NCBI GenBank assembly: GCA_965208685.1
Contig: CBDBPL010000007.1
Span: 2,418,001-2,482,000, forward strand
Direction of reading: 5' to 3'
DNA length: 64,000 nucleotides
Source of the DNA: JAJEFO01 sp965208685
Lineage (GTDB): Bacteria; Pseudomonadota; Alphaproteobacteria; Rhodobacterales; Rhodobacteraceae
The notes beneath the pieces are model-generated. The model was not told where the DNA came from, ran no database searches, and was given only the letters and a program-made list of their open reading frames with translations. This document shows, one piece after another, positions 16,682 through 28,291 of this stretch; the first letter of the stretch is position 1, and each line of letters begins with the position of its first letter. The translations under genes and the position numbers were made by a program.

Positions 16682-17461
16682 ATGCGCATCGCGACATTCA
16701 ACATCAACGGAATCAAGGCGCGCTTCGAAGGCCTGACGGACTGGCTCGACACCAGCTCCCCCGACGTCGCCCTGCTTCAGGAGATCAAGTCCCAGGACGA
16801 CACCTTTCCCCGCGAGCACTTCGAGGATCTTGGCTACACCGTGGAGACCCACGGCCAGAAGGGCTTCAACGGCGTGGCAATCCTCTCGAAGCTCCCGCTC
16901 GAGGATGTCAGCCGCGGCCTCCCGGGTGACCCGAACGACGCGCAGGCGCGCTGGATCGAGGCGACCGTGACTGACCGGAAGCCGGTTCGCGTCTGCTGTC
17001 TCTACTTGCCAAACGGCAATCCGGCCCCGGGCGAGAAATACGACTACAAGCTCGCCTGGATGAGACGCCTGCAGGACAGGGCCTCGGAACTGCTTGCTGC
17101 CGAGGAACCTGCGGTCATGGCCGGCGACTACAACGTGATTCCGCAGGACGAGGACGCGGCCCGGCCGGATGCGTGGCGCGAGGACGCGCTTGCCAGGCCG
17201 GAAGCCCGCGCCGCCTTCCGCGAAATCCTCAACCTGGGCTTCTACGACGCCTTTCGCGCACGACGCCAGGATTCAGGTCACTACTCGTTCTGGGACTACC
17301 AGCGGAACGCCTTCGACCGAAACGACGGCATCCGGATCGATCACCTGCTGCTGACGCCGCAGGCAGCGGACCTGATGAGCGACTGCTGGATCGAGGCGGA
17401 CGTGCGCGGTCGCGAAAGGCCGTCGGACCATACTCCGGTCTGGATTGAGCTGGACGCCTGA
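16682..17461 (+). CDS. xth: Exodeoxyribonuclease III
   Basis: This is an AP endonuclease/3'-5' exonuclease of base-excision repair. The 259-residue protein has the EEP-family motifs: TFNINGIKARF (Asn metal site), LLQEIKSQD (Glu), LYLPNGNP, GDYNVIPQDEDAARP (Asp/Asn), RIDHLLLTP and the terminal SDHTPVWIEL (Asp-His). ATG 16682 is preceded by GGAGG about 7 bases upstream. The frame is open further back into the IscB element, but the family starts here (MRIATFNINGIKA). It is convergent with uvrA. Confidence 0.96.
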   Translation: MRIATFNINGIKARFEGLTDWLDTSSPDVALLQEIKSQDDTFPREHFEDLGYTVETHGQKGFNGVAILSKLPLEDVSRGLPGDPNDAQARWIEATVTDRKPVRVCCLYLPNGNPAPGEKYDYKLAWMRRLQDRASELLAAEEPAVMAGDYNVIPQDEDAARPDAWREDALARPEARAAFREILNLGFYDAFRARRQDSGHYSFWDYQRNAFDRNDGIRIDHLLLTPQAADLMSDCWIEADVRGRERPSDHTPVWIELDA

Positions 17462-17518
17462 GCCGGCCCAAGGGGCGCCAATCGTGAGCCGGTGACGCCG
17501 CGAGGCTTCCCCGCACGA

Positions 17519-20377
<2,859 letters not shown>

Positions 20378-21078
20378 TCGCCCCCCCTTTCGCGCCCGAT
20401 AGATAGGCCAACCCCGACGGACAGAAAAGGGCGATTCGTGCGCGGATGCGGACGAAACCTCACGGCAAGGCAGCGATGCGTCACCGCCAACTTCTCGCGC
20501 CATTCAATGTCGAATGCTTCACCGTGAATCCCGGGCTTCCTTGCTTTCCTGGACATTCTGTCCATGGGCCGGCCTGCAGTTCCGATCGACGTCCGGCACG
20601 TGGCACACGACGACACTGCGGCAGCCGCTGCATTGTTGAACTCTTGGAGCAAGTTCCGCACATTGAGCAATTTCGGCCGGCAGGCGCGGGGCATGGCAGA
20701 GTTCGCCGCGCATGCAATGCCCCCTGCGTCGGCTTCGCCAAGGACTCGTTGCCGATACGTTTCGTCAAGGGGCCAGCGCCGCGTCACCGGCGGCACTGCC
20801 ACACGGCGTGATCTTGGGCCGGGTCCAGGCCCTTGCCGACGCTCCGGACAATGCCTCGGGAAATGACCTGCGTGTACTTCGCGCCGGAAATGACCTAGGA
20901 ATCACTTGAAGCGCTGCATGTAGCGGCTTATCGTGATCTTCGACATGGCATTGCTCACATGGCCGAAAGATGGCACACTGGAGAGAACACATATTTCCCG
21001 GTCACCTCTCGCGATCATGGTGCCGAATGCGACGGATCCAGCCGGTCAGGACTGCCGAAAAATGGGGAGGATGAGACA
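20378..21078. other. Intergenic region upstream of uvrA and the GPP34 gene
   Basis: This is about 700 bases between divergent genes with no recognisable coding frame. ssb, often found opposite uvrA, is not here. One short direct repeat stands out: GGAAATGACCT at about 20859-20869 and again at about 20886-20896, start to start about 27 bases. A plus-strand frame from ATG 20959 leads in frame into the GPP34 gene, but its first 40 residues look non-coding. Confidence 0.4.
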
Positions 21079-21735
21079 TTGCTGACTCTCGCTGAAGAAA
21101 TCGTTCTTCTGATGCTGGAAGATGAGAGCGGAAAGTTCGTTCATGTTCCGGAACATTCCGTCAGTTTCGCTCTTTCCGGCGCAGTATTGATGGACCTTGC
21201 CTTTGAAGGCAAAATCGACACCGATCCAGAGAGGCTCTTTGTCACGGACTCCGAACCCACCGGGGATGATCTGCTTGATTCGGCGCTGCGCGACATCTGC
21301 GCCTCCGAGGAGCAGCATGATTCCCGTTACTGGGTCGAGTTCTTCAGTCGCAAGTCCGTGGACATCCAGAGAGCATCCCTCGACCGCCTGTGCGCCAACG
21401 GCGTCCTGAGGGAAGAGGAGAACCTGTTTCTCTGGGTGTTCAAGTCCCGCCGGTATCCGACGCGCGACGGTGCGGTCGAGCGAAGGGAAGTGAAGCTCCG
21501 CATAATGTCCCTGCTGTTCAGCGACGAGATTCCGGAGCCACGCGACATTGCAATCATAGGCTTGGCAGACGTGTGCAGGATATTCGAGCATCTGCTTGCT
21601 CGGCCAGAGCGCGAAAGAGTCCGCGATCGCATCGTCCAGATACGAAGACTCGAATTGATTGCCGACACCGTGGTTACGGCAGTCCGGGAAATCGAGACGC
21701 GGATTGCGCAGTCCATGACGATGCATCCCATGTAG
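21079..21735 (+). CDS. GPP34 (GOLPH3-like) family phosphoprotein
   Basis: The protein has 218 residues if it starts at TTG 21079, which has GGGGAGGA 8 bases upstream; an ATG at 20959 would add 40 unconserved residues. The start LTLAEEIVLLMLEDESGKF, then FALSGAVLMDLAFEGKIDTDPERLFVTDSEPTGDDLLDSALRDI and VEFFSRKSVDIQRASLDRLCANGVLREEE, matches the GPP34 fold of eukaryotic GOLPH3/Vps74. Those bind PI4P and retain glycosyltransferases in the Golgi; bacterial members have no proven role. It is a soluble helical protein with no signal peptide or membrane segment. No neighbour suggests a pathway. Confidence 0.82.
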   Translation: MLTLAEEIVLLMLEDESGKFVHVPEHSVSFALSGAVLMDLAFEGKIDTDPERLFVTDSEPTGDDLLDSALRDICASEEQHDSRYWVEFFSRKSVDIQRASLDRLCANGVLREEENLFLWVFKSRRYPTRDGAVERREVKLRIMSLLFSDEIPEPRDIAIIGLADVCRIFEHLLARPERERVRDRIVQIRRLELIADTVVTAVREIETRIAQSMTMHPM

Positions 21736-22212
21736 CCGTTCCATCCAAGGACCCTGGCGCCCAGAGCCTCCGGTTTTTGTCGAGTGCCGGGCTTGGGAAA
21801 TCTCACTGATTTCGGCGGTTGAAGGCTGTTCCGTTCCGACCGATCTTGGCGTGTCGGCGCTTCAAGCGGAATCCGGACGCCGCAAGGTGGTGGAACCGAA
21901 TGGCGATTCCTTCCCAAGCGGCGCCACGGCAACCATCCGGCTTTCCTGGACGTGGTGCCGTCTTCAGAAAGACATCCTCGGACCAGCACTCGACGGGCAT
22001 GCCGGATTCGCCGCCTGGCCGCTTTGGAAGCAGCGGGCGTCAAGGCGAACCTCGACCCGTCTTCCGGGTTCATTGCTGAACGCGCGCATCGGTCAACGGG
22101 CGCGTTGGCATCCGCAACGACTCGGCTGCACATGCTTCCGGCGGTTCAGCCTCCTGCGTGCCCCGCTACGTTTGCAACGATCGCAGGCCAGAGAGTCGCA
22201 ATCGCGTCCGGA
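21736..22212. other. Convergent intergenic region, no gene seen
   Basis: This 477-base gap lies between the ends of the GPP34 gene and lpdA. Frames are open on both strands, as expected at this GC content, but none resembles a known family. I saw no tRNA and no clear terminator. Confidence 0.5.
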
Positions 22213-23610
22213 TCAAATGTGGATAGCGCGATCGTAGGCGTCCAGCACGCTTTCATGCATCATCTCGCTGAGCGTCGGATGCGGGAAGACGGCGCCCATC
22301 AGGTCCTCTTCCGTCGTCTCCAGCTGCCGGCCCACGACGTAACCCTGAATGAGCTCGGTGACTTCCGCACCAACCATGTGCGCCCCAAGCAGTTCGCCGG
22401 TCTTCTCGTCGAACACCGTCTTGACCAGCCCCTCCTGCTCACCAAGCGCGATGGCCTTGCCGTTGCCGACGAACGGGAAGTGGCCGACCTTGACCTTGTA
22501 GCCCATTTCCCTGGCCTTGGCCTCGGTGTGTCCCACGCTTGCGATCTGCGGATGGCAGTATGTGCAGCCTGCGATGCTCTCCGGCTTGACAGGATGCACC
22601 TTGTTCTTGCCTGCGATCAGTTCCGCGACCATGACTCCTTCGTGGCTGGCCTTGTGCGCGAGCCAAGGCGCTCCGGCGACGTCGCCGATCGCATACAGAC
22701 CTTCGACACCGGTCCTGCAGAATTCGTCGGTCACCACGTGTGTCCGGTCAACCTTGACACCAAGCGCCTCGAGCCCGAGGCCTTCCGTGTTGCCCACAAT
22801 GCCCACGGCAGAAATGACCGTGTCGAAGTCGTGCTTTTCGACCTCGCCACCGATCTCGACATGGGCAGTCAACTTGGTGCTCGCGCGGTCGAGCTTGGTC
22901 ACCTTCGCCCCTTCAAGAATCTTCATGCCCTGCTTCACAAAAGCCTTCCTTGCGAATGCACTGACTTCCGCGTCCTCGACCGGCAGTATGCGATCCATCA
23001 CCTCGACAACGGTCGTCGCGGCTCCGAGCGTGTTATAAAAGCTGGCGAATTCAATGCCGATCGCGCCCGAACCGATCACGAGCAGCTTTTTCGGCATGTG
23101 CGGAGGCATCAGCGCGTGCTTGTAGGTCCAGACGCGCTCCCCGTCGGCTTCGAGACCAGGCAATTCCCGGGCACGTGCTCCGGTAGCGAGAACGATCGAC
23201 TTGGCGGAGAGCCTTTCTTCTCCGGTGCCGGTCCTGACCACGACCTTGCCTGGGGCGGGCACTGTCGCCTCTCCCATGACAATCTCGACCTTGTTCTTCT
23301 TCATCAGATGGCCAACGCCGCTGTTTAGCTGCTTTGCGACACCACGCGAACGCTCGACCACTGCGTTGAGGTCATACTCGACGCCCTTGGCCTTCAGCCC
23401 GAACTCTTCGGCTCGGTGCATCAGGTGGAACAATTCTGACGACCGCAGCATTGCCTTCGTCGGTATGCAGCCCCAGTTCAGGCAGATCCCCCCCATGTGC
23501 TCACGTTCAACGATCGCCGTCTTCAGGCCCAGTTGACTGGCACGAATGGCGGCAACATAGCCCCCGGGCCCCGCGCCAATCACGATGACATCAAATGCCC
23601 TTTCAGCCAT
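22213..23610 (-). CDS. lpdA: Dihydrolipoyl dehydrogenase (E3)
   Basis: This is the E3 flavoprotein that reoxidises lipoyl groups of 2-oxoacid dehydrogenases with NAD+. The 465-residue protein starts MAERAFDVIVIGAGPGGYVAA (FAD Rossmann). It has the redox disulfide GGICLNWGCIPTK (about 40-52), a second NAD-binding fold KKLLVIGSGAIGIEFASF, YAIGDVAGAPWLAHKA, and the C-terminal HPHPTLSE-type active-site segment FPHPTLSEMMHES (His). I chose ATG 23610; an ATG at 23625 would add five residues. No E1/E2 genes are in the window. DUF924 lies upstream on the same strand, a common pairing in this group. Confidence 0.96.
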   Translation of the reverse strand: MAERAFDVIVIGAGPGGYVAAIRASQLGLKTAIVEREHMGGICLNWGCIPTKAMLRSSELFHLMHRAEEFGLKAKGVEYDLNAVVERSRGVAKQLNSGVGHLMKKNKVEIVMGEATVPAPGKVVVRTGTGEERLSAKSIVLATGARARELPGLEADGERVWTYKHALMPPHMPKKLLVIGSGAIGIEFASFYNTLGAATTVVEVMDRILPVEDAEVSAFARKAFVKQGMKILEGAKVTKLDRASTKLTAHVEIGGEVEKHDFDTVISAVGIVGNTEGLGLEALGVKVDRTHVVTDEFCRTGVEGLYAIGDVAGAPWLAHKASHEGVMVAELIAGKNKVHPVKPESIAGCTYCHPQIASVGHTEAKAREMGYKVKVGHFPFVGNGKAIALGEQEGLVKTVFDEKTGELLGAHMVGAEVTELIQGYVVGRQLETTEEDLMGAVFPHPTLSEMMHESVLDAYDRAIHI

Positions 23611-23975
23611 GCCGCTCTCCAGCACATAAATTGTTCGACGTTAAACTATCTGCCACAGTCACGGCCAGGTGTCACCCATGGACCATTGAAACTTGGGAAT
23701 GCCCGCCATGCGATTTCGCGACCACAGCCGATTGCGAGTGCACGGCTAGAATTGATGGCCCAGGCCGAGAAAAAGGCTAGGTCGAGCAGCGATTCAATTC
23801 GGACCTGGATGTCAACCAAATTGCAGGAAGGCACGTGAAGGCAACACCCTGCGAATGGGCAAGCAGCATGCTGCGTGCTCCGCCAATGGCGGGTGTTCTT
23901 GCCGCCTCTTTTGCCCGCCTCGCCTGCCCTCAAGACATGGCTTCCTCACCGCACAAGACGATCCTGTCCAGGCGT
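23611..23975. other. Gap between DUF924 and lpdA
   Basis: This 365-base gap between two minus-strand genes probably holds the lpdA promoter. I saw no convincing boxes, RNA or coding frame. Confidence 0.4.
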
Positions 23976-24557
23976 TCAGGCCGCCTGCATCTCTTCGACG
24001 ACAGCACTGTAGCCACCGGCATCAAGATAGGCCTGCTCAGCAGCGTTGCTTTCCCGCGATAGCGCTTCGTTGCGCGTGGGGAACCTGCCGAAGCGACGGA
24101 TCACTTCGCGATGCGCACGCGCGTGCGGCAATGAATGATGGCCCGTCTCGGGCAACCGCGACATGATCAGGCGAACCGCACGATCTTGATCCTCGAGGCA
24201 CTCCGAATGCACGAGCGGCATGTAGAAGAACTGTCGCTCGGGTTCGCCGAACCGTGTGTCCCAGCACTTCGCGATCGCCATCTTGGCAGCCGCCTTGGCC
24301 AGCCTGTCCGAGTCGAACGCCTTTGGACTGTCCCTGTCCCGAAACATGTTCCGCGGGAACTGGTCGGTCACAATGATGTACGCAAGAGCCCCTGGCGGAT
24401 AGGTAAGCCAAAGCGAAAGCCTGCCTTCGCATGCGTCTTCATGATCGCCCTGGAATCGGTCTCGGATTCTCTGGTCCAGATCCTCGCCGCCATCATACCA
24501 TCTGGACGGTCCGGTCTCGTTCAGCCAAAATGAAAGCACTTCTTCGGGGGTTGACAT
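23976..24557 (-). CDS. DUF924 family protein
   Basis: The 193-residue protein starts MSTPEEVLSFWLNETGPSRWYDGGEDLDQRIRDRF. The family core YIIVTDQFPRNMFRDRDSPKAFDSDRLA (about 59-86), FFYMPLVHSECLEDQDRAVRL (about 109-129) and HREVIRRFGRFPTRNEAL (about 147-164) is intact. The repeated helix pairs are TPR-like. Family members are widespread in proteobacteria without an assigned reaction. It is the first of two minus-strand genes before lpdA. Cytoplasmic; no signal peptide. Confidence 0.9.
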   Translation of the reverse strand: MSTPEEVLSFWLNETGPSRWYDGGEDLDQRIRDRFQGDHEDACEGRLSLWLTYPPGALAYIIVTDQFPRNMFRDRDSPKAFDSDRLAKAAAKMAIAKCWDTRFGEPERQFFYMPLVHSECLEDQDRAVRLIMSRLPETGHHSLPHARAHREVIRRFGRFPTRNEALSRESNAAEQAYLDAGGYSAVVEEMQAA

Positions 24558-24796
24558 GAAACACCACCTTCGGTCGCTTCGTTTCCGCCCCCCAAGGACG
24601 ACTCACCGTCAGACCCGCTTTACATTCGATCAGGCACCTATCGCAACACAGTTCTTGCATTCTTGAACGTTGTTGCGCGGGGCATGGCACTTTGGCCACA
24701 TCGGCGGGCGGTGCGGAAGACGCGTGCGTCGCTACCGGCATGGAACCAGAAAAGGCTGGATTCGGCATTGCGAGGCCTTCGGGCAGCCGCGCCCGT

Positions 24797-26086
24797 TCAG
24801 GCAAGACCCTGCAAGTCGTCATCCTCTTCCGCTTCCGCCTCCGTGCTTTCGGCGTAAATTTCCTGCGCCGCCTCGACGGCAACAGGCGTTGCGGTCGGCA
24901 GGACAGGCGCGTAGCTCACTGTGCCGGACGCATCGTCGCTCGCATATATCGACGTGCGCCGCGCCATCCTGAAGGCCACATAAGCCGTCAACACGATCAT
25001 CACGGCAGCCATGAACAGCCAGAAACCGTTCGGTCCGACAGTCGACATGGCCCACCCGACAACGATCGGGCCGACAATGGCACCAAGCCCGTTCACGAAA
25101 ATCAAGCCGCCTGACGCCGAGGCCATGTCGTCCGGCTCGAGATAGTCGTTCGTGTAAGCGATCAGGAGCGCATAGAGCGGATTGGACACACCGCCCAGTA
25201 CGAAGCCGGCCGCCAGCGTCATGCCGAAGGTCCCTCCGAAAAAGAACCCAATGCTCCCGCCGATGGAACCTCCCGCGGCAGCCGCAAAGATCAGCACGCG
25301 GCGGTCCATCCGGTCCGACAGCCACCCGAACGGGTACTGCAAGACCATCCCGCCGACAAAGATCGCGGACACAAACAGCGCGATCTGGGAGACGGTGAAG
25401 CCTGCCTCCGTTCCATAAATCGGAGCCATCCCGAATTGCGCAGAGAAGACCAGGCCAAGCAAGAACATGCCCACGATCCCGGTTGGAGAGACCCGGTAGA
25501 GTTGGGCAAGGTTCATCGCCTTCGTCGCCGCGAAGGCAGGCGTGGGCGTTGCCGCGAGCAGAATCGGAACAAACGCGAACGAGACCAGGACTGACGGAAT
25601 GACAAACAGTTCAAACCCGGCCGGATCCGCGACGTTCAAGAGCGCCTGGCCGCTCACTATGCCGGACATCTGAACGATCATGTACAGCGACAGCGCCTTG
25701 CCACGGCTCTCGTTTGGCGATGCATTGTTCAGCCAGCTCTCGGCCGTAACGTATACTCCGGAAAACGAGAAGCCGATGATCACGCGCATCAGGATCCACG
25801 CCCATGGCAAGGTGATCGTCGGATAAAGAATCAACACCGCTGAAATGAACGAACCAAGAGCCGCAAAGACCCTGACGTGACCGACGCGGCGAATCATTGC
25901 AGGTGCCAGACGCGAGCCAATGAGAAACCCTGCGAAGTAGGCCGAAGTGATGACCGCAAGTTCGGCGGTCGAAAATTCCTCGATCGCGCCGCGGATCCCG
26001 ATGAGCGAGCCCTGGAGGCCGTTTCCGACCATCAAGAGGAACATGCCGAGCAAGAGCGCCCAGACACTGCCAATGACCCTTAGCAT
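24797..26086 (-). CDS. MFS transporter (YcaD-like)
   Basis: The 429-residue protein has about 12 hydrophobic segments, beginning VWALLLGMFLLMVGNGLQGSLIGIRG. It has MFS loop motifs (GSRLAPAMIRRVGHVRVFAALGS after helix 2 and GWLSDRMDRRVLIFAAA in the second half) and a cytoplasmic acidic tail (TEAEAEEDDD). This fits the YcaD/UMF group of efflux-type carriers; the substrate is unknown. ATG 26086 begins the first helix; the open frame to 26209 adds unconserved residues. In Rhodobacterales it usually neighbours queA, and here an IS3-type remnant lies between them. Confidence 0.87.
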   Translation of the reverse strand: MLRVIGSVWALLLGMFLLMVGNGLQGSLIGIRGAIEEFSTAELAVITSAYFAGFLIGSRLAPAMIRRVGHVRVFAALGSFISAVLILYPTITLPWAWILMRVIIGFSFSGVYVTAESWLNNASPNESRGKALSLYMIVQMSGIVSGQALLNVADPAGFELFVIPSVLVSFAFVPILLAATPTPAFAATKAMNLAQLYRVSPTGIVGMFLLGLVFSAQFGMAPIYGTEAGFTVSQIALFVSAIFVGGMVLQYPFGWLSDRMDRRVLIFAAAAGGSIGGSIGFFFGGTFGMTLAAGFVLGGVSNPLYALLIAYTNDYLEPDDMASASGGLIFVNGLGAIVGPIVVGWAMSTVGPNGFWLFMAAVMIVLTAYVAFRMARRTSIYASDDASGTVSYAPVLPTATPVAVEAAQEIYAESTEAEAEEDDDLQGLA

Positions 26087-26370
26087 CGGTGTGCTCCGTT
26101 TTTTCTCCGGATAGACGCAACGGGAATGTGTCAAACGTTCATCTGCGACGAAGATATGTCGGAAACTCACCCTGCGCGCACCTGACGGCAGGAACGTCCC
26201 ACGGCTCAAAGACGGTTACGAACCTCAGCGCCCTTTCGTGCCTTTGCAGTTGCTGCCCGCACGACTGAAACTCCTTAGATCTTGGCGCTCCGCTTTCCCC
26301 GCAAACCCTGCTGCCGGACGCACTGCATCCGCCGCCGAATCCGGCCTTCCTGGCTTCCGCCGAGATCCGG

Positions 26371-26712
26371 CTACAGCGGGAAGCCTCCTTCCTGGGGAGA
26401 TCTGGAACCGTACCCAGCCATTCGAGAACGCTGCCGCCCGTACGCACGCTCTAGCCCATGCCTGCGGGTGCGCTCATGGGATGGCTTCGTGGACCGGCAC
26501 CTTGGCGGCGCGGCAACGGTCTCGGACGACAGCTCGGCTTCGGCTGCGTCATCGTCGTGGGCTCCGCGCTCGTACTTCTCGATCCAGATGCGGATGAGGC
26601 TGCGGCAAACATCATGACGTTGGCTCGGGGTCCGAAGCTCCTCTCCGTTCAGGCAGGCGTCAACCACCTCGCGTTTCTTCGCAATGCTGTGTCTTCGGTG
26701 TCTCTTGGTCAT
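26371..26712 (-). pseudogene. IS3-type transposase OrfA remnant
   Basis: From ATG 26712, with a strong Shine-Dalgarno (AAGGAGG), about 60 residues read as a transposase helix-turn-helix: HRRHSIAKKREVVDACLNGE, then SQRHDVCRSLIRIWIEKYERGA and DDDAAEAEL. The phrase 'RHD.sRnLIRIWvEKYE.GA.D.DA' is typical of one IS3-family OrfA group. After AEAEL the expected coiled-coil (ALERLVGRQ...) is lost, and the frame continues as unconserved residues to the stop. No OrfB with DDE residues is found nearby, so this is a dead fragment. It separates the MFS gene from queA. Its left end may lie in 26713-26830. Confidence 0.65.
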
Positions 26713-27055
26713 GGAACCTCCTTGCAGAAGGCCCCGGATGGGGGGGGAATTGAATCGCCAAATTGTCCAACCGCAGCGGGTTCGCACTCCAACGTGCCCC
26801 GCTGTCGATGAGATCATTCAATTGAATGAAGTTTCCGACGCTGGAGCCGTCTTCATGGCGGCGACCAATGCGGCGAATGGCTGCTGCGTCAGCTCCAAAT
26901 TGCGGGACTCCTTACGGAACAAGTCAAGTCAGTCATCTGTTCGTGACCGGACCTCAAACGCCTCTGCCAGCACTGATCATGGCCAAACTCGGTACCTGAG
27001 AGCTTCGGACAGCAGGACCTCGACCCGCAATTGGCAGTTCTTTGCCGCGATGACT
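26713..27055. other. Gap between queA and the IS3 remnant
   Basis: These 343 bases contain the upstream part of the IS remnant (the ribosome-binding site at about 26718-26724) and otherwise no recognisable gene. I could not find a matched inverted repeat to mark the element end. Confidence 0.4.
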
Positions 27056-28111
27056 TCACTCCCTAGGCAAAAGCAGCGAAGCGTCGCCGTAAGAGAAGAA
27101 CCGATATTCATGCGAAATCGCATGGACGTAGATCTCGCGGATTCGGTCCATCCCCATGAAGGCCGAGACCAGCATGATCAGCGTAGACCGCGGCAAGTGG
27201 AAATTGGTCATGAGCGCGTCGGAGATTCGGAACCGGTACCCTGGCGTGATGAAAATTTCCGTGGAACCCTTCCATGGCCTGATCTTCCCGCCCGCGTCTG
27301 CGGCGGACTCGAGCAGCCGCAACGCTGTCGTTCCAACCGGGATGACCCGCCCGCCGGACTCCCGGGTCTTCATGATCTCCGCTGCCGCGGCTTCAGAGAT
27401 GACGCCGCGTTCGGAGTGCATCTTGTGGTCAGATATGTCGTCCGACTTGACGGGAAGGAACGTTCCCGCACCGACGTGAAGCGTGACAAAGCTGCGATCT
27501 ATCCCTGCCCTGTCAAGTCCGGTCAGGAGCGCGTTGTCGAAATGCAGTGAAGCGGTCGGCGCGGCGACGGCACCGAGCTCTCTCGCCCAGATGGCCTGAT
27601 AGTCATGTCGGTCAAGTTCATCCGCCGGTCGCCTGCTCTCGATATAGGGCGGCAGCGGCATGGCTCCCGCCTCGGCAAGCGCGACATCGAGGTCGGATCC
27701 CTTGAGGTTGAATTCGAGACGGACGGTCGTTTCCCCCGTGCGCTCGACCACGGAGGAGAGATCGTCCGAGAATTCGATTGCTTCACCCTCGCGCACCCGC
27801 TTCAACGGCCTCAGCAGTGCCTCCCAGGTTCCATCGGCGCACGGCTCAAGCAGGGTCGTCTCGACCTTTGCCCGGGTCTCGCCACCCGCGCTTTCGCGCA
27901 ACCGCATCCCGGTCAGCCGCGCCGGTATGACGCGCGTGTCGTTCAGCACGAGGCGGTCACCCGGACGCAGATGGTTCGGCAGATCAATGGCACGTGCATC
28001 GATGCAGTCGCTCTTCGTCGCGACCAGAAGCCGGGAGGACGATCGCGGACGTGCCGGTCGGATCGCGATCAGGTGCTCGGGCAGATCAAAGTCGAAATCG
28101 GACAGACGCAC
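27056..28111 (-). CDS. queA: tRNA preQ1 ribosyltransferase-isomerase QueA
   Basis: QueA transfers and isomerises the ribosyl part of S-adenosylmethionine to preQ1 at tRNA position 34, giving epoxyqueuosine. The 351-residue protein has the family segments FDFDLPEHLIAIRPARPRSSSRLL (about 6-29), VLNDTRVIPARLTG, AAPTASLHFDNALL, VTLHVGAGTFLPV, HSERGVISE, VGTTALRLLE and TNFHLPRSTLIMLVSAFMG. It is full length. The tgt gene, often next to it, is not in the window. The upstream gap to the AsmA-like gene is 180 bases. Confidence 0.97.
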   Translation of the reverse strand: MRLSDFDFDLPEHLIAIRPARPRSSSRLLVATKSDCIDARAIDLPNHLRPGDRLVLNDTRVIPARLTGMRLRESAGGETRAKVETTLLEPCADGTWEALLRPLKRVREGEAIEFSDDLSSVVERTGETTVRLEFNLKGSDLDVALAEAGAMPLPPYIESRRPADELDRHDYQAIWARELGAVAAPTASLHFDNALLTGLDRAGIDRSFVTLHVGAGTFLPVKSDDISDHKMHSERGVISEAAAAEIMKTRESGGRVIPVGTTALRLLESAADAGGKIRPWKGSTEIFITPGYRFRISDALMTNFHLPRSTLIMLVSAFMGMDRIREIYVHAISHEYRFFSYGDASLLLPRE

Positions 28112-28291
28112 GGAAACCTAGCTCGACATCACTTGCGTGGCGGCACGGCGTACCGCCCTTTTCGATCCAGGGCGCCGCTGCATGGCCGATGCCACATGAT
28201 GCTCTGACGAAGAGCGGTAGCCGCAAGCCCGTCCTCCTTGCCATGAATCGATCCCGCTGACCGCCTGTGCCGTCACGCAAGTGGCTCCCAT

